Source of the DNA: Enterobacter sp. Ag1
GTDB taxonomy: Bacteria; Pseudomonadota; Gammaproteobacteria; Enterobacterales; Enterobacteriaceae
NCBI GenBank assembly: GCA_000277545.1
Contig: AKXM01000034.1
Span: 62,001-126,000 of the forward strand
DNA length: 64,000 nucleotides
Direction: 5' to 3'
In this document: in pieces, positions 1-11,090 of the stretch
Numbering within the stretch: the first letter of the stretch is position 1
Layout of the letters: each line of letters begins with the position of its first letter
Notes under the pieces: generated by a model
Told to the model about the DNA's origin: nothing
What the model saw: the letters and a program-made list of their open reading frames with translations, nothing else
Database searches by the model: none
Program-made: the position numbers and the translations under genes

Positions 1-1595
1 TGCTGGGCAATCTTCGCCACGGCAAAGGCGATAGCGCGGGACACTTTCTGAATGTCCTTCAGCTCTGGCAGCACCATGCCTTCTCCATTGTTCAGCAGCG
101 GAGAATGCTGAGCCAGCGACTCGCTCGCCGCCATCAGCATTTCGTCGGTAATGCGCGACGCGCCGGAGGCAATCACCCCGAGGCCAATGCCAGGGAAAAT
201 ATAGGCGTTGTTGCACTGGGCGATAGGGTACGTTTTATCTTTCCAGGTCACCGGATCAAACGGGCTGCCGGTGGCCACCAGCGCGGCGCCATCGGTCCAG
301 GTGATGATGTCCTGCGGCGTGGCTTCCACGCGGGAAGTCGGGTTAGACAGCGGCATCACAATTGGGCGAGCGCAGTGCTTGTGCATTTCGCGAATGATCT
401 CTTCGGTGAACAGGCCAGTCTGGCCGGAAACGCCGATAAGAATGTTTGGCTTCGCGTTACGCACCACATCCAGCAGGGAAATCGCTTCATTTTCCAGATC
501 CCACTCCGCCAGGCTCTCACGGCTCTGCACCAGTTTGGTCTGGAAGGAGAGCAGGTTAGGCATGTTGTCAGTGAGCAGGCCAAAGCGATCAACCATGAAC
601 ACGTTACTGCGTGCGGCTTCTTCACTCAGGCCTTCGCGCTGCATCTGAGCGATGATTTGCTCGGCGATGCCGCAGCCTGCAGAGCCTGCGCCCAGGAAGA
701 CGATTTTCTGCTGGTTGAGCTGGCTGCCTGCCGCGCGGCTGGCGGCGATCAGCGTCCCGACGGTCACGGCGGCGGTGCCCTGAATGTCATCGTTAAACGA
801 GCAGATCTCGTCGCGGTAACGGGTCAGCAGCGGCATGGCGTTTTTCTGCGCGAAGTCTTCGAACTGCAGCAGCACGTCCGGCCAGCGGTGGCGCACGGCC
901 TGGATAAACTCGTCCACAAACTCGTAGTAGTCGTCGCCGGTAATGCGCGGATGACGAGAACCCATATAAAGCGGGTCGTTCAGCAGCTGCTGGTTGTTGG
1001 TGCCGACGTCCAGCACTACCGGCAGGGTGTAAGCCGGGCTGATGCCGCCACAGGCGGTGTACAGCGATAGCTTCCCGATAGGAATGCCCATCCCGCCGAT
1101 GCCCTGGTCGCCCAGGCCGAGAATACGTTCGCCGTCGGTCACCACGATCACTTTGATGTTGTGGTTCGGCACGTTCTGCAGAATATCGTCCATGTGGTGA
1201 CGATTTTCGTAGTTGATGAACACCCCGCGAGAGCGGCGGTAGATTTCTGAGAAGCGCTCACAGGCGGCCCCCACGGTGGGGGTGTAAATCACCGGCATCA
1301 TCTCTTCCAGATGATTTTCAACCAGGCGGTAGAACAGCGTTTCGTTGGTGTCCTGGATGTTGCGCAGGTAGATGTGCTTGTCGATTTCGGTTTTGAAGCC
1401 CTGGTACTGAATCCAGGCGCGTTCCGCCTGCTCTTCGATGGTTTCAACCACTTCCGGCAGCAGGCCGAGCAGGTTGAAATTGCGGCGCTCTTCGATGCTG
1501 AAAGCGCTGCCTTTATTTAACAGGGGGAATTCAAGTAAAACGGGTCCGGCGTAAGGGATGTAAAGCGAGCGATGTTTTTTTGGTTTGATGTCCAT
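1..1595 (-). CDS. maeA: NAD-dependent malic enzyme, 3' end cut by window
   Basis: Oxidative decarboxylation of malate to pyruvate in the cytoplasm. 531 codons are visible; the enteric enzyme has about 565 residues, so roughly 34 C-terminal residues lie outside the window. The reading frame carries the malic-enzyme block YRRSRGVF, the stretch [18 protein letters not shown] and the nucleotide-binding loop [11 protein letters not shown]. The start chosen is the ATG at 1595, which aligns with the known N-terminus ([18 protein letters not shown] here); an in-frame ATG two codons upstream (1601) is also possible. It is transcribed away from the scr operon and is unlikely to be part of it. Identification rests on remembered similarity to E. 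coli MaeA (SfcA) along the whole visible length. Confidence 0.96.
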   Translation of the reverse strand, partial: MDIKPKKHRSLYIPYAGPVLLEFPLLNKGSAFSIEERRNFNLLGLLPEVVETIEEQAERAWIQYQGFKTEIDKHIYLRNIQDTNETLFYRLVENHLEEMMPVIYTPTVGAACERFSEIYRRSRGVFINYENRHHMDDILQNVPNHNIKVIVVTDGERILGLGDQGIGGMGIPIGKLSLYTACGGISPAYTLPVVLDVGTNNQQLLNDPLYMGSRHPRITGDDYYEFVDEFIQAVRHRWPDVLLQFEDFAQKNAMPLLTRYRDEICSFNDDIQGTAAVTVGTLIAASRAAGSQLNQQKIVFLGAGSAGCGIAEQIIAQMQREGLSEEAARSNVFMVDRFGLLTDNMPNLLSFQTKLVQSRESLAEWDLENEAISLLDVVRNAKPNILIGVSGQTGLFTEEIIREMHKHCARPIVMPLSNPTSRVEATPQDIITWTDGAALVATGSPFDPVTWKDKTYPIAQCNNAYIFPGIGLGVIASGASRITDEMLMAASESLAQHSPLLNNGEGMVLPELKDIQKVSRAIAFAVAKIAQ

Positions 1596-1773
1596 GTGCA
1601 TACTCTTTTTTCGACGTAACGTCTTGCCAGTAAGGCTCATTCGGTAAGTTTTCGCGCAATATTATGGCACAGCGATTTTGCATCCGACACCGCCAGGCCA
1701 AGAACTTTGGTTACACAAGTCCTCAAATCGGCAGGAATTTTGTTTCAGCGCGTTCCGTGAGTGTGTTTAAATA

Positions 1774-1789
1774 GCTAAACCAGTTTAGC
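1774..1789. promoter_or_regulatory. ScrR-type operator upstream of scrK
   Basis: GCTAAACCAGTTTAGC, two 7-base arms that are perfect inverted repeats around CA. It matches the LacI/GalR-type operator pattern repeated twice more before scrY, and lies 28 bases before the scrK start. ScrR at the end of the operon is the obvious ligand; that link is inferred. Confidence 0.8.
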
Positions 1790-1816
1790 AAAATTTAGCT
1801 TACGAATGGAGACACC

Positions 1817-2740
1817 ATGAGCGTACAAGTTTGGGTTCTGGGCGATGCCGTCGTCGATCTGCTTCCGGACGGCAATGGCCGGTTACTGCAATGCCCCGGC
1901 GGGGCACCGGCCAATGTTGCCGTCGGGATTGCGCGCCTCGGCGGCAGCAGCGGATTTATTGGCCGCGTGGGGGACGATCCCTTTGGTCGCTTTATGCGAC
2001 GCACGCTGCAGGAAGAAAGAGTAAACACCGAATTTATGCGGCTGGATGCCAACCAGAGAACCTCCACGGTGGTGGTAGATCTGGATGAACACGGCGAACG
2101 CACGTTCACCTTTATGGTTCGCCCCAGTGCGGATTTATTCCTTGAATACGATGATATTCCGTCCTTCAGCCACGGTCAGTGGCTGCATGTCTGCTCGATA
2201 GCCTTAAGCGCGGAACCCAGCCGGAGCACGACGTTCTCCGCCATGGAGCAGATAAAAAAAGCCGGGGGCCAGGTCAGCTTTGACCCTAATATCCGTCCCG
2301 ATCTTTGGCATGACGTCGCAGAGCTGCAGGCTTGCCTGACGAGGGCGCTGCTGCTGGCCGATGTGGTGAAACTCTCCGTCGAAGAGCTGATTTTTATCAG
2401 CGGGAAAACCCATCTCCATGAGGGCATTAAAAAGCTGGTCAGCCGCTTTGCTCTGCGACTTCTGCTGGTCACTCAGGGCAAGGAAGGCGTGCTGGTGTAT
2501 TACCACGGTCAGATCTACCACTTTGATGCCCGGCCCGTGGTCTGTGTGGATACCACCGGGGCAGGCGATGCTTTTGTTGCCGGGCTGCTCAGCGGCCTGG
2601 CGACCCGGGGCTTACCCGACAGCGAAGAAGCCCTGGCCGGGATTATCGCTCAGGCGCAGCTTTGCGGGGCGCTGGCGACAACGGCGAAAGGCGCGATGAC
2701 CGCGCTGCCTCACCGGGAAGAGGTCGAGCAATCGCTGTAA
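1817..2740 (+). CDS. scrK: fructokinase, PfkB family
   Basis: Phosphorylates the fructose released when ScrB splits sucrose-6-phosphate. 307 residues, usual for the family. Seen in the protein: an N-terminal PfkB signature region (CPGGAPANVAVGIARLGG) and the C-terminal ATP/active-site signature DTTGAGDAFVAG whose Asp is the catalytic base. A GGAG ribosome binding site lies 5 bases before ATG 1817. It is the first gene of the scrKYABR cluster and has its own operator at 1774-1789. A 155-base gap with two further operators separates it from scrY, so scrK and scrYAB probably have separate promoters, as in the pUR400-type sucrose regulon. Confidence 0.95.
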   Translation: MSVQVWVLGDAVVDLLPDGNGRLLQCPGGAPANVAVGIARLGGSSGFIGRVGDDPFGRFMRRTLQEERVNTEFMRLDANQRTSTVVVDLDEHGERTFTFMVRPSADLFLEYDDIPSFSHGQWLHVCSIALSAEPSRSTTFSAMEQIKKAGGQVSFDPNIRPDLWHDVAELQACLTRALLLADVVKLSVEELIFISGKTHLHEGIKKLVSRFALRLLLVTQGKEGVLVYYHGQIYHFDARPVVCVDTTGAGDAFVAGLLSGLATRGLPDSEEALAGIIAQAQLCGALATTAKGAMTALPHREEVEQSL

Positions 2741-2762
2741 TACGGTAAAAATATATTCTGAT

Positions 2763-2778
2763 TGTCGTGCCTGTCACA
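2763..2778. promoter_or_regulatory. possible CRP site before scrY
   Basis: TGTCG-N6-TCACA resembles the CRP consensus TGTGA-N6-TCACA, with a perfect right half and a 3/5 left half. It lies directly upstream of the first ScrR-type operator. Catabolite control of sucrose genes is expected, but the site is only a weak match. Confidence 0.4.
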
Positions 2779-2781
2779 TTT

Positions 2782-2797
2782 ACTAAATCGGTTTAGC
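2782..2797. promoter_or_regulatory. ScrR-type operator, distal, before scrY
   Basis: ACTAAATCGGTTTAGC, with one mismatch from the palindrome CTAAACCGGTTTAG. Its centre is exactly 60 bases upstream of the centre of the second operator, so both could be bound on the same face of the helix or by a looped repressor. Confidence 0.75.
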
Positions 2798-2841
2798 AAA
2801 ATTCGTTGCCTTCGGTATTTCGCCCTGGTTACCCTTTTTCA

Positions 2842-2857
2842 ACTAAACCGGTTTAGC
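2842..2857. promoter_or_regulatory. ScrR-type operator, proximal, before scrY
   Basis: Contains the perfect 14-base palindrome CTAAACCGGTTTAG (2843-2856), the best of the three copies, 39 bases before the scrY start. This is a typical LacI/GalR-family operator with a central CG. Confidence 0.85.
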
Positions 2858-2874
2858 TAAACAAATGACATTAG

Positions 2875-4413
<1,539 letters not shown>

Positions 4414-4422
4414 CGAACTGGC

Positions 4423-4440
4423 CTCCCGCTGCGGCGGGAG
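4423..4440 (+). other. scrY-scrA intercistronic hairpin
   Basis: CTCCCGC-TGCG-GCGGGAG forms a 7-base-pair GC-rich stem with a 4-base loop just after the scrY stop and 37 bases before scrA. No U-tract follows, so it is more likely an mRNA-stabilising or differential-expression element than a full terminator (inference). Confidence 0.6.
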
Positions 4441-4476
4441 TGCCACGACATAACAAGAAAGCGTTTAGAGGTGACT

Positions 4477-5850
4477 ATGGATTTCAATCACATTGCCAGA
4501 GAGCTGATTCCTCTGCTGGGCGGCAAAGACAATATCGCCAGCGCGGCCCACTGCGCAACGAGGCTGCGGTTGGTTCTGGTGGATGATGTGCTGGCAGACC
4601 AACAGGCGATTGGCAAAGTCGACGGCGTGAAAGGGTGTTTTCGCAACGCAGGGCAGATGCAAATCATCTTTGGCACCGGCGTAGTGAATAAAGTGTATGC
4701 TGCCTTTATTCAGGCCGCAGGCATTGCAGAGTCAAGCAAGTCCGAAGCCGCAGATCTTGCGGCGAAAAAGCTGAATCCGTTCCAGCGCATTGCCCGTCTG
4801 CTGTCGAACATCTTTGTGCCAATCATTCCTGCCATTGTGGCCTCAGGTTTGCTGATGGGGCTGCTCGGGATGGTGAAAACCTACGGCTGGGTCAGCCCGG
4901 ATAACGCACTCTATATCATGCTGGATATGTGCAGCTCGGCGGCGTTTATTATTCTGCCTATCCTGATTGGTTTCACCGCCGCCCGTGAGTTCGGCGGCAA
5001 CCCCTACCTGGGCGCGACGTTGGGCGGAATTTTAACCCATCCGGCGTTAACCAACGCCTGGGGCGTGGCGGCCGGGTTCCACACCATGAACTTCTTTGGG
5101 CTGGAAGTGGCGATGATTGGCTACCAGGGGACGGTTTTCCCGGTGCTGCTGGCGGTGTGGTTTATGAGTCTGGTGGAGAAACAGCTGCGCCGGGTGATCC
5201 CGGATGCGCTGGATCTTATCCTGACGCCGTTCCTGACGGTCATCATTTCCGGCTTTATCGCGCTGCTGATTATCGGCCCGGCGGGGCGCGCGCTGGGAGA
5301 CGGCATCTCATTCGTGCTCAGCACGCTTATTGCCCACGCGGGCTGGCTCGCCGGGCTGCTTTTTGGCGGGCTGTATTCCGTCATTGTGATCACGGGTATT
5401 CACCACAGCTTCCACGCTATTGAGGCCGGGCTGCTTGGCAATCCGGCCATCGGCGTTAATTTCCTGCTGCCTATCTGGGCAATGGCAAACGTCGCGCAGG
5501 GCGGAGCCTGCCTGGCGGTATGGTTTAAAACCCGGGATGCGAAAATCAAAGCAATTACGCTGCCTTCGGCGTTTTCTGCCATGCTGGGCATTACCGAAGC
5601 GGCGATTTTCGGGATCAACCTCAGGTTTGTTAAACCCTTTATTGCGGCGCTAGTGGGCGGCGCAGCGGGTGGGGCCTGGGTGGTTTCCGTGCATGTGTAC
5701 ATGACGGCGGTCGGCTTAACCGCGCTGCCGGGCATGGCTATTGTGCAGGCCAGTTCGCTGATGAACTACATCATCGGGATGGTTATCGCTTTTGGCGTGG
5801 CGTTCATCCTCTCCCTGTTACTGAAATACAAAGCGGAGTCTGAAGCATGA
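4477..5850 (+). CDS. scrA: sucrose-specific PTS enzyme IIBC
   Basis: Inner-membrane permease that imports sucrose and phosphorylates it to sucrose-6-phosphate. 457 residues. The N-terminal EIIB domain has the phosphocysteine in SAAHCATRLRL (Cys26); the rest is a hydrophobic EIIC domain with the GITEAAIFGI block typical of glucose-superfamily transporters. There is no EIIA domain, so it should use the glucose EIIA (Crr). I chose ATG 4477 because it gives the known N-terminus MDF and follows AGAGG; an in-frame GTG two codons earlier lies inside that ribosome-binding sequence. Its stop overlaps the scrB start by 4 bases (ATGA). Confidence 0.96.
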   Translation: MDFNHIARELIPLLGGKDNIASAAHCATRLRLVLVDDVLADQQAIGKVDGVKGCFRNAGQMQIIFGTGVVNKVYAAFIQAAGIAESSKSEAADLAAKKLNPFQRIARLLSNIFVPIIPAIVASGLLMGLLGMVKTYGWVSPDNALYIMLDMCSSAAFIILPILIGFTAAREFGGNPYLGATLGGILTHPALTNAWGVAAGFHTMNFFGLEVAMIGYQGTVFPVLLAVWFMSLVEKQLRRVIPDALDLILTPFLTVIISGFIALLIIGPAGRALGDGISFVLSTLIAHAGWLAGLLFGGLYSVIVITGIHHSFHAIEAGLLGNPAIGVNFLLPIWAMANVAQGGACLAVWFKTRDAKIKAITLPSAFSAMLGITEAAIFGINLRFVKPFIAALVGGAAGGAWVVSVHVYMTAVGLTALPGMAIVQASSLMNYIIGMVIAFGVAFILSLLLKYKAESEA

Positions 5851-7256
5851 CGCTTGCTTCCCGTTTACCGGCCATTTTGCAGGCCGTGATGACAGGCCAG
5901 CCCAAAGCCCTGCAGGACAAACACTATCCGCAGTGGCATCACGCCCCGGTGACCGGGTTGATGAACGATCCGAACGGATTTACCTGGTTTGCCGGGCGCT
6001 GGCACCTGTTTTATCAGTGGAACCCGCTGGCGGCGGACCATAAATACAAGTGCTGGGGCCACTGGAGTTCGGCTGATTTAGTGCAGTGGCGACACGAGCC
6101 GCTGGCGCTGATGCCGGATGAAGAATACGACCGCAGCGGCTGCTACTCCGGCAGCGCCGTTGACCTCGAAGGCAGACTGACGCTGTGCTACACCGGCAAC
6201 GTTAAGTTTGACGACGGCAGCCGCACGGCCTGGCAATGCCTTGCGGTGGAAAACAGCGCCGGTGGCTTTGACAAAATGGGGCCAGTTTTACCGCTGCCTG
6301 CGGGCTACACCGGGCATGTGCGGGACCCGAAAGTCTGGCAGCACGAGGGCGTCTGGTACATGGTGCTGGGCGCGCAGGATCTTCACAAGCGGGGCAAGGT
6401 ATTGCTGTTTTCTTCGCCGAATATGCGCGACTGGGAAAACAGAGGCGAAATTGCCGGGAACGGCATCCACGGGCTGGCTGACGCAGGCTATATGTGGGAA
6501 TGCCCCGATCTTTTCCCTCTTGACGGTAAACATGTGCTGCTCTGCTGCCCGCAGGGGCTGGCCCGTCAAAATGAACGCTTTCTGAACGTTTACCCTGCGG
6601 CGTATCTGGTTGGCGACTTTGATTACGCCACGGCGACATTCAGCCACGGCGACTTGAACGAACTGGATGCAGGCTTTGAATTCTATGCCCCGCAAACGGC
6701 GCTGGGGCCGGACGGGCGGCGTTTGCTCGTCGGCTGGATGGGCGTGCCGGACGGCGAGGAGATGCTGCAGCCAACCCGTGAACAGGGCTGGATCCACCAG
6801 ATGACCTGCCTGCGGGAGCTTACGCTTAGCAACGGCAAGCTTTATCAAAACCCGATAGCGGAACTGGCTCTGCTGCGTGAAGAAGAACAGCGCTGGCAAG
6901 GGCCAGCCAGCCTGGCTCCGGCGCTGGATGCAACGCGCCTGGAACTCCAGATAGAGGCCACGGGTCGCTTCAGTCTCCGCTTTGGCGGCGGCCTGACGCT
7001 GGACGTTACCGGGCAGGGCATTACGCTTCAGCGTCCGAGCCTGGCGACGGGCGAGCCGCTTCACCGTTACTGGCATGGCGCGGTTGCCTCGCTGCAGATC
7101 CTCTGCGACAGCTCAAGCGTTGAGATCTTCATCAATCAGGGGGAAGGCGTGATGAGCAGCCGCTATTTCCCGCATCCTTCGGAGCGGCTCTCTTTCAACG
7201 GCGAGTCGGCGGTCACGTTGCGCTACTGGCCGCTGCGTTCCTGCATGATACAATGA
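5847..7256 (+). CDS. scrB: sucrose-6-phosphate hydrolase, GH32
   Basis: Cytoplasmic beta-fructofuranosidase that cuts sucrose-6-phosphate into glucose-6-phosphate and fructose. 469 residues. The three GH32 acidic motifs are visible: LMNDPNGF with the nucleophile Asp, VRDPKVW with the transition-state Asp, and WECPDLF with the acid/base Glu; a beta-sandwich C-terminal domain follows from about residue 330. The start overlaps the scrA stop by 4 bases, which implies translational coupling of uptake and hydrolysis. Confidence 0.96.
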   Translation: MTLASRLPAILQAVMTGQPKALQDKHYPQWHHAPVTGLMNDPNGFTWFAGRWHLFYQWNPLAADHKYKCWGHWSSADLVQWRHEPLALMPDEEYDRSGCYSGSAVDLEGRLTLCYTGNVKFDDGSRTAWQCLAVENSAGGFDKMGPVLPLPAGYTGHVRDPKVWQHEGVWYMVLGAQDLHKRGKVLLFSSPNMRDWENRGEIAGNGIHGLADAGYMWECPDLFPLDGKHVLLCCPQGLARQNERFLNVYPAAYLVGDFDYATATFSHGDLNELDAGFEFYAPQTALGPDGRRLLVGWMGVPDGEEMLQPTREQGWIHQMTCLRELTLSNGKLYQNPIAELALLREEEQRWQGPASLAPALDATRLELQIEATGRFSLRFGGGLTLDVTGQGITLQRPSLATGEPLHRYWHGAVASLQILCDSSSVEIFINQGEGVMSSRYFPHPSERLSFNGESAVTLRYWPLRSCMIQ

Positions 7257-7286
7257 GGGTTTTCGACTCATTGCCACGGTTGCTCT

Positions 7287-8294
7287 GTGAAAAAAACCAA
7301 ACGCGTCACGATTAAAGATATTGCCGAACTGGCGGGCGTCTCAAAGGCGACCGCCAGCCTGGTCCTCAATGGCCGGGGCAAAGAGCTGAGGGTAGCCCAG
7401 TCCACCCGCGAACGCATCATGACGATTGCGCAACAGCAGCACTACCAGCCGAGCATTCACGCTCGCTCGCTGCGGGATGACCGCAGCCATACCATTGGGC
7501 TTGTGGTCCCGGAAATCACCAACTACGGGTTCGCCGTTTTCTCCCACGAACTGGAAATGCTCTGCCGTGAAGCGGGCGTTCAGCTACTTATCTCCTGCAC
7601 CGACGAAAATCCGGGCCAGGAAAACATGGTGGTCAGCAACATGATTGCGCGCCAGGTTGACGGCCTGATTGTCGCCTCCAGCATGCTGACAGCTGTGGAT
7701 TACCACAAACTGAGTGAGCAACTGCCGGTGGTGCTGTTTGACCGGCACATGAACGACACCGCGCTGCCGCTGGTTGCCACCGACTCCGTGCAGCCTACCG
7801 CCGAACTGATCGCCCCGATTGCCCGCCAGCATGCGGATGAATTCTACTTTTTGGGCGGCCAGCCGAGGCTTTCCCCCACGCGGGATCGGCTGGAAGGGTT
7901 TACCCAGGGCCTGGCTCAGGCGGGCGTCACGCTGCGCCCGGAGTGGATCATTCACGGCAACTATCATCCGAGCTCGGGCTATGAGTCCTTTGCTGCACTG
8001 TGCGCGCAGCTTGGACGTCCGCCCAAAGCGCTGTTTACCGCCGCCTGCGGCCTGCTTGAGGGCGTGCTGCGCTACATGAGCCAGCACAACCTGCTGGAGA
8101 GCGACATTCACCTGGCCAGCTTTGACGACCACTACCTGTATGACTCGCTGTCGGTGCGCATCGACACCATTCAGCAGGATAACCGCCAGCTGGCTTTTCA
8201 TTGCTATGACCTGATCAGCAAGCTGATTGACGGGCAGTCGCCCACGCCGATGCAGCGCTATCTTCCGGCCAAAATATTACGTCGGCATTCATAA
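7287..8294 (+). CDS. scrR: sucrose operon repressor, LacI family
   Basis: DNA-binding repressor of the scr genes; in known systems fructose or fructose-1-phosphate relieves binding. 335 residues. N-terminal helix-turn-helix [20 protein letters not shown] followed by a hinge and a periplasmic-binding-type effector domain ([13 protein letters not shown] onwards). The start is GTG 7287, giving [14 protein letters not shown]; there is no ATG nearby. It follows scrB by 30 bases, so it is probably cotranscribed and controls its own level. Gene order K-Y-A-B-R matches the classical enteric sucrose regulon. Confidence 0.95.
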   Translation: MKKTKRVTIKDIAELAGVSKATASLVLNGRGKELRVAQSTRERIMTIAQQQHYQPSIHARSLRDDRSHTIGLVVPEITNYGFAVFSHELEMLCREAGVQLLISCTDENPGQENMVVSNMIARQVDGLIVASSMLTAVDYHKLSEQLPVVLFDRHMNDTALPLVATDSVQPTAELIAPIARQHADEFYFLGGQPRLSPTRDRLEGFTQGLAQAGVTLRPEWIIHGNYHPSSGYESFAALCAQLGRPPKALFTAACGLLEGVLRYMSQHNLLESDIHLASFDDHYLYDSLSVRIDTIQQDNRQLAFHCYDLISKLIDGQSPTPMQRYLPAKILRRHS

Positions 8295-8331
8295 AAACAG
8301 CCTGCCACCATCGCTATAGGGAAATAACGTT

Positions 8332-8940
8332 ATGCAAACTTTTTGCTACCCGGCCGGAACGCTTCTTGCTGATAAAGAGCAGGCTGAACACGCCTCACCG
8401 TTCAACGTGGTGATTGAAACTCCGCGTCTGATACTTTCGCCACCCTCACCGGAAGATGCCCCGGCACTGCTCGGCATTTTTTCCGATCCACAGGTGATGA
8501 AATACTGGAACACCGCGCCCTGGTGCTCCCTTGACGATGCTCTGCGTTTTATCGACCGCAGAACGGCAGAGATGCAGGACCGTTCTGCGCTGACGCTGTG
8601 CATCCGGGATAAACAGTCGGGCCAGCTGGCGGGAAAATGTATGCTTTTCAGCTTTGACTTTCATTCCCGCCGCGCCGAGATTGGGTTTGGTCTGGGGCGC
8701 GAGCACTGGGGGAAGGGACTGGTTAACGAAGCCGCCGAGGCGCTGATTAGCTATGCCTTTAAGGTGTTTCATCTGCGTCGCATCGAAGCTGAAATTGATC
8801 CTGGCAACCAGGCTTCTGCAGCCGCCCTGCAAAAGCTGGGCTTTGCTCAGGAAGGGCTGCTGCGGCAGCGTTGGGAAATCAACGGCGTGATTTCTGACTC
8901 AGCGCTTTTTGGACTGTTGGCCGCAGACAAAAAAGCCTGA
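8332..8940 (+). CDS. GNAT acetyltransferase, RimJ/RimL type
   Basis: Predicted acetyl-CoA-dependent N-acetyltransferase of unknown substrate. 202 residues. It has the family opening IETPRLILSPPSPEDAPALL, the acetyl-CoA loop GREHWGKGLVNEA, and the late motif NQASAAALQKLGFAQEG. About 30 residues precede the domain and have no clear role; the start at ATG 8332 is the first in the frame, and a later start cannot be excluded. It sits 37 bases after scrR on the same strand and converges with the histidine kinase gene; there is no reason to link it with sucrose use. Confidence 0.85.
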   Translation: MQTFCYPAGTLLADKEQAEHASPFNVVIETPRLILSPPSPEDAPALLGIFSDPQVMKYWNTAPWCSLDDALRFIDRRTAEMQDRSALTLCIRDKQSGQLAGKCMLFSFDFHSRRAEIGFGLGREHWGKGLVNEAAEALISYAFKVFHLRRIEAEIDPGNQASAAALQKLGFAQEGLLRQRWEINGVISDSALFGLLAADKKA

Positions 8941-8949
8941 GGCGTTTGG

Positions 8950-10341
8950 CTAGTTTCGGTCAGGGAACCATAAACCAAAGCGGGTCACCCCGGACTGGCT
9001 TTCCACCCAGCAGCGCCCCTTATGCAACTGCATGATGGAATGCACGATGGATAAGCCAAGTCCGCTGGAGTGCGCCGAGTCGTTGCGGGAAGGGTCGGCC
9101 CGGTAGAACCGGTCGAAAAGCCTTTCCTGGTGCGCCGGAGAAATGGTCTCCCCACGGTTCATCACCACGATGGACATACCTTCCGCTTCAGGCCTGGCAG
9201 CAATCTCAATCTCACTGCCGGGCTCGGCATAGCGCACCGCGTTAGACAGCAGGTTCGCCAGCGCCCGGCGCAGCAACAGGGCATCCGCATTGACCGTGCC
9301 GCTGGCGTGCGTTTGAATCGTCACCTCACGCTCGGCGGCCAGATCCTCAAAATACTCACCGAGGCGGTGAGTCTCTTCAACAATGTCAATATCACGCCGC
9401 TGGATCTCCTGGTCAGGCTGTTCCGCCTGGGCCAGAAACAGCATGTTGTCTATCATCCGCGACATACGCTGCAGCTCTTCAAAGTTTGAGCCCAACAGTC
9501 GCTGGTAATAGGCGTTGTCCCTCGCCGCGCCGAGGCCAACTTCTGTCTGGCCGAGCAGGGTGGTTATCGGCGTGCGCAGGTCATGGGCCATATCGGCACT
9601 GACCTGTTTTAACTGCTGGAACCCGCGTTCCAGCCGCTCGAGCATCGCGTTGATTTGGTCAATCAGCGCATCAAGCTCCATCGGCACATCCTGCTTATCC
9701 AGCCTCGACGAGAGCGTTTGGGTGCCAATAGTCGCCGTGCGATCGGCCAGACGACGCAAAGGCGAAATGCCACGTCGGGCAAAGATCACCGCCAGCACGA
9801 CTGAGATGGCCGCCATCATCGAGGCAAAGAGAATAATCTTGTTGCGATACTCTTCGAGAATATGGGTTCTGTCGCTCAGCACCCGCGCCGACACAATCTC
9901 CAGAGGCGGTAAATTATTGGCCGAGGGGCTAATTGCCGCCATGTAAACCATCGGCGTGCCGTCCGCATTATTGGCGTGATGTACGGCCTCAAGCGTCAGC
10001 CGCTGATTGGCGGCAACCGGCGTCACGGTGGGAAGCGCGCGCTGCATGGGGTTAACTTCCAGCAATGTGGCACCGCCCACATAGCGGATCACCAGCAGGG
10101 ATTCCGTATTGCCCAGCATATTGGCAAACAAATGGGGCTTTTCGCGGATCAACTGCCGCGCATCCAGATCCCGCAGCAGCGTACTGATCTGGTCCACGCG
10201 GGAAACCAGCGCCGCGTCATCACGGATAGAAAGCTGCTGGCGCAGGGCGTAATAGAGCGCGCTGCCCATGACGGTAAACGCCACAAAGGAAAAGGCGGCC
10301 AGCAACAAGGCAAGGCGGAAGGTTAGCGAATTACGCTTCAT
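8950..10341 (-). CDS. sensor histidine kinase, CusS/heavy-metal type
   Basis: Membrane sensor kinase, 463 residues. Predicted layout: transmembrane helix 1 (about 10-32), periplasmic sensor loop to about residue 165, transmembrane helix 2 (LFASMMAAISVVLAVIFA), HAMP linker, dimerisation domain with phospho-accepting His in SADMAHDLRTP, and ATPase domain with N box LANLLSNAVRYAEPG and G box SSGLGLSIVHS. The overall shape fits CusS/CopS-like kinases, but the ligand cannot be read from sequence. It overlaps the response-regulator gene by 4 bases (ATGA), so the pair is translationally coupled. Confidence 0.9.
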   Translation of the reverse strand: MKRNSLTFRLALLLAAFSFVAFTVMGSALYYALRQQLSIRDDAALVSRVDQISTLLRDLDARQLIREKPHLFANMLGNTESLLVIRYVGGATLLEVNPMQRALPTVTPVAANQRLTLEAVHHANNADGTPMVYMAAISPSANNLPPLEIVSARVLSDRTHILEEYRNKIILFASMMAAISVVLAVIFARRGISPLRRLADRTATIGTQTLSSRLDKQDVPMELDALIDQINAMLERLERGFQQLKQVSADMAHDLRTPITTLLGQTEVGLGAARDNAYYQRLLGSNFEELQRMSRMIDNMLFLAQAEQPDQEIQRRDIDIVEETHRLGEYFEDLAAEREVTIQTHASGTVNADALLLRRALANLLSNAVRYAEPGSEIEIAARPEAEGMSIVVMNRGETISPAHQERLFDRFYRADPSRNDSAHSSGLGLSIVHSIMQLHKGRCWVESQSGVTRFGLWFPDRN

Positions 10342-11015
10342 GACTCTGGCTCGCAGCGGTAGCCCACGCCATGCACGGTATGGATTAGTCGCACCGGGAA
10401 GGGGTCGTCCACTTTTTGCCGCAGCCTGCGCACCGCGACGTCCACCACGTTAGTGTCGCTGTCGAAATTCATGTCCCACACGCGGGAAGCCAGAAACGTT
10501 CGCGACAGAACTTGCCCCGGATGCTGGAGAAAACACACCAGCAGCTTGAACTCTTTATTGGTCAGCGTGATGCGCTTGCCTTCGCGCTCGCAGCGAAACT
10601 TGGCGACATCCACCAGCAGATCGGCCATCGTCAGCACTTCTTCGGCTTCGGCCTGCGGCTGGCCGCGGCGTAAAATAATGCGGATCCTTGCCAACAGTTC
10701 GGCAAAGGAGAAAGGCTTGACGAGGTATTCATCGGCCCCCAGGCCAAGCCCGCGTAAACGGTCCTCCAGCGTGCCGCGCGCGCTCAGAAACAGCACCGGC
10801 GTCTGGCTGTGGGCGCGTAAACGCTCCATTACCGTCCAGCCGTTCATTTCCGGCAGCATGACGTCCAGCAGAATCAGGTCATAATTTTCTTCCCGGGCCA
10901 GATGCAGGCCGTCAATGCCGTTAGCCGCCCAGTCTGCGGTATAGCCCGCTTCGTTCAGTCCGCTCACCAGGTAGGCGGCGGTTTTCGCTTCGTCTTCAAT
11001 AATGAGGATTTTCAA
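10338..11015 (-). CDS. response regulator, OmpR/PhoB family
   Basis: Transcription factor partner of the kinase encoded immediately downstream. 225 residues. Receiver domain with acidic pocket EDE (7-9), phospho-acceptor Asp51 in LLDVMLPEMNG, and conserved Lys in EYLVKPFSFAE; C-terminal winged helix with NVVDVAVRRLRQKVDDP and the closing HTVHGVGYRCE. Among enteric regulators it most resembles the CusR/CopR/HprR branch. A candidate binding site, AAATGACAAA repeated at an 11-base period, lies upstream of the hydrolase gene at 11944-11964. Confidence 0.92.
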   Translation of the reverse strand: MKILIIEDEAKTAAYLVSGLNEAGYTADWAANGIDGLHLAREENYDLILLDVMLPEMNGWTVMERLRAHSQTPVLFLSARGTLEDRLRGLGLGADEYLVKPFSFAELLARIRIILRRGQPQAEAEEVLTMADLLVDVAKFRCEREGKRITLTNKEFKLLVCFLQHPGQVLSRTFLASRVWDMNFDSDTNVVDVAVRRLRQKVDDPFPVRLIHTVHGVGYRCEPES

Positions 11016-11040
11016 GCAGCGGATCCCGTCGAAAAGAGAG

Positions 11041-11062
11041 AAAAGGGCGTGGAGACCGCCCC
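11041..11062 (-). promoter_or_regulatory. hairpin and possible -10 box before the response regulator
   Basis: On the minus strand GGGCG-GTCTCCA-CGCCC followed by TTTTCT forms a weak terminator-like hairpin between the hydrolase and response-regulator genes. Just upstream, minus-strand TATAAT (11072-11077) is a perfect -10 hexamer without a good -35. The gap could hold an attenuator, a promoter for the two-component genes, or both. Confidence 0.35.
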
Positions 11063-11090
11063 AGTCTCGTCATTATAAGAGGCGTGAACC

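Noticed and set aside
6288-7076. Minus-strand open frame opposite scrB
   Set aside because: No motifs; explained by codon bias of scrB.
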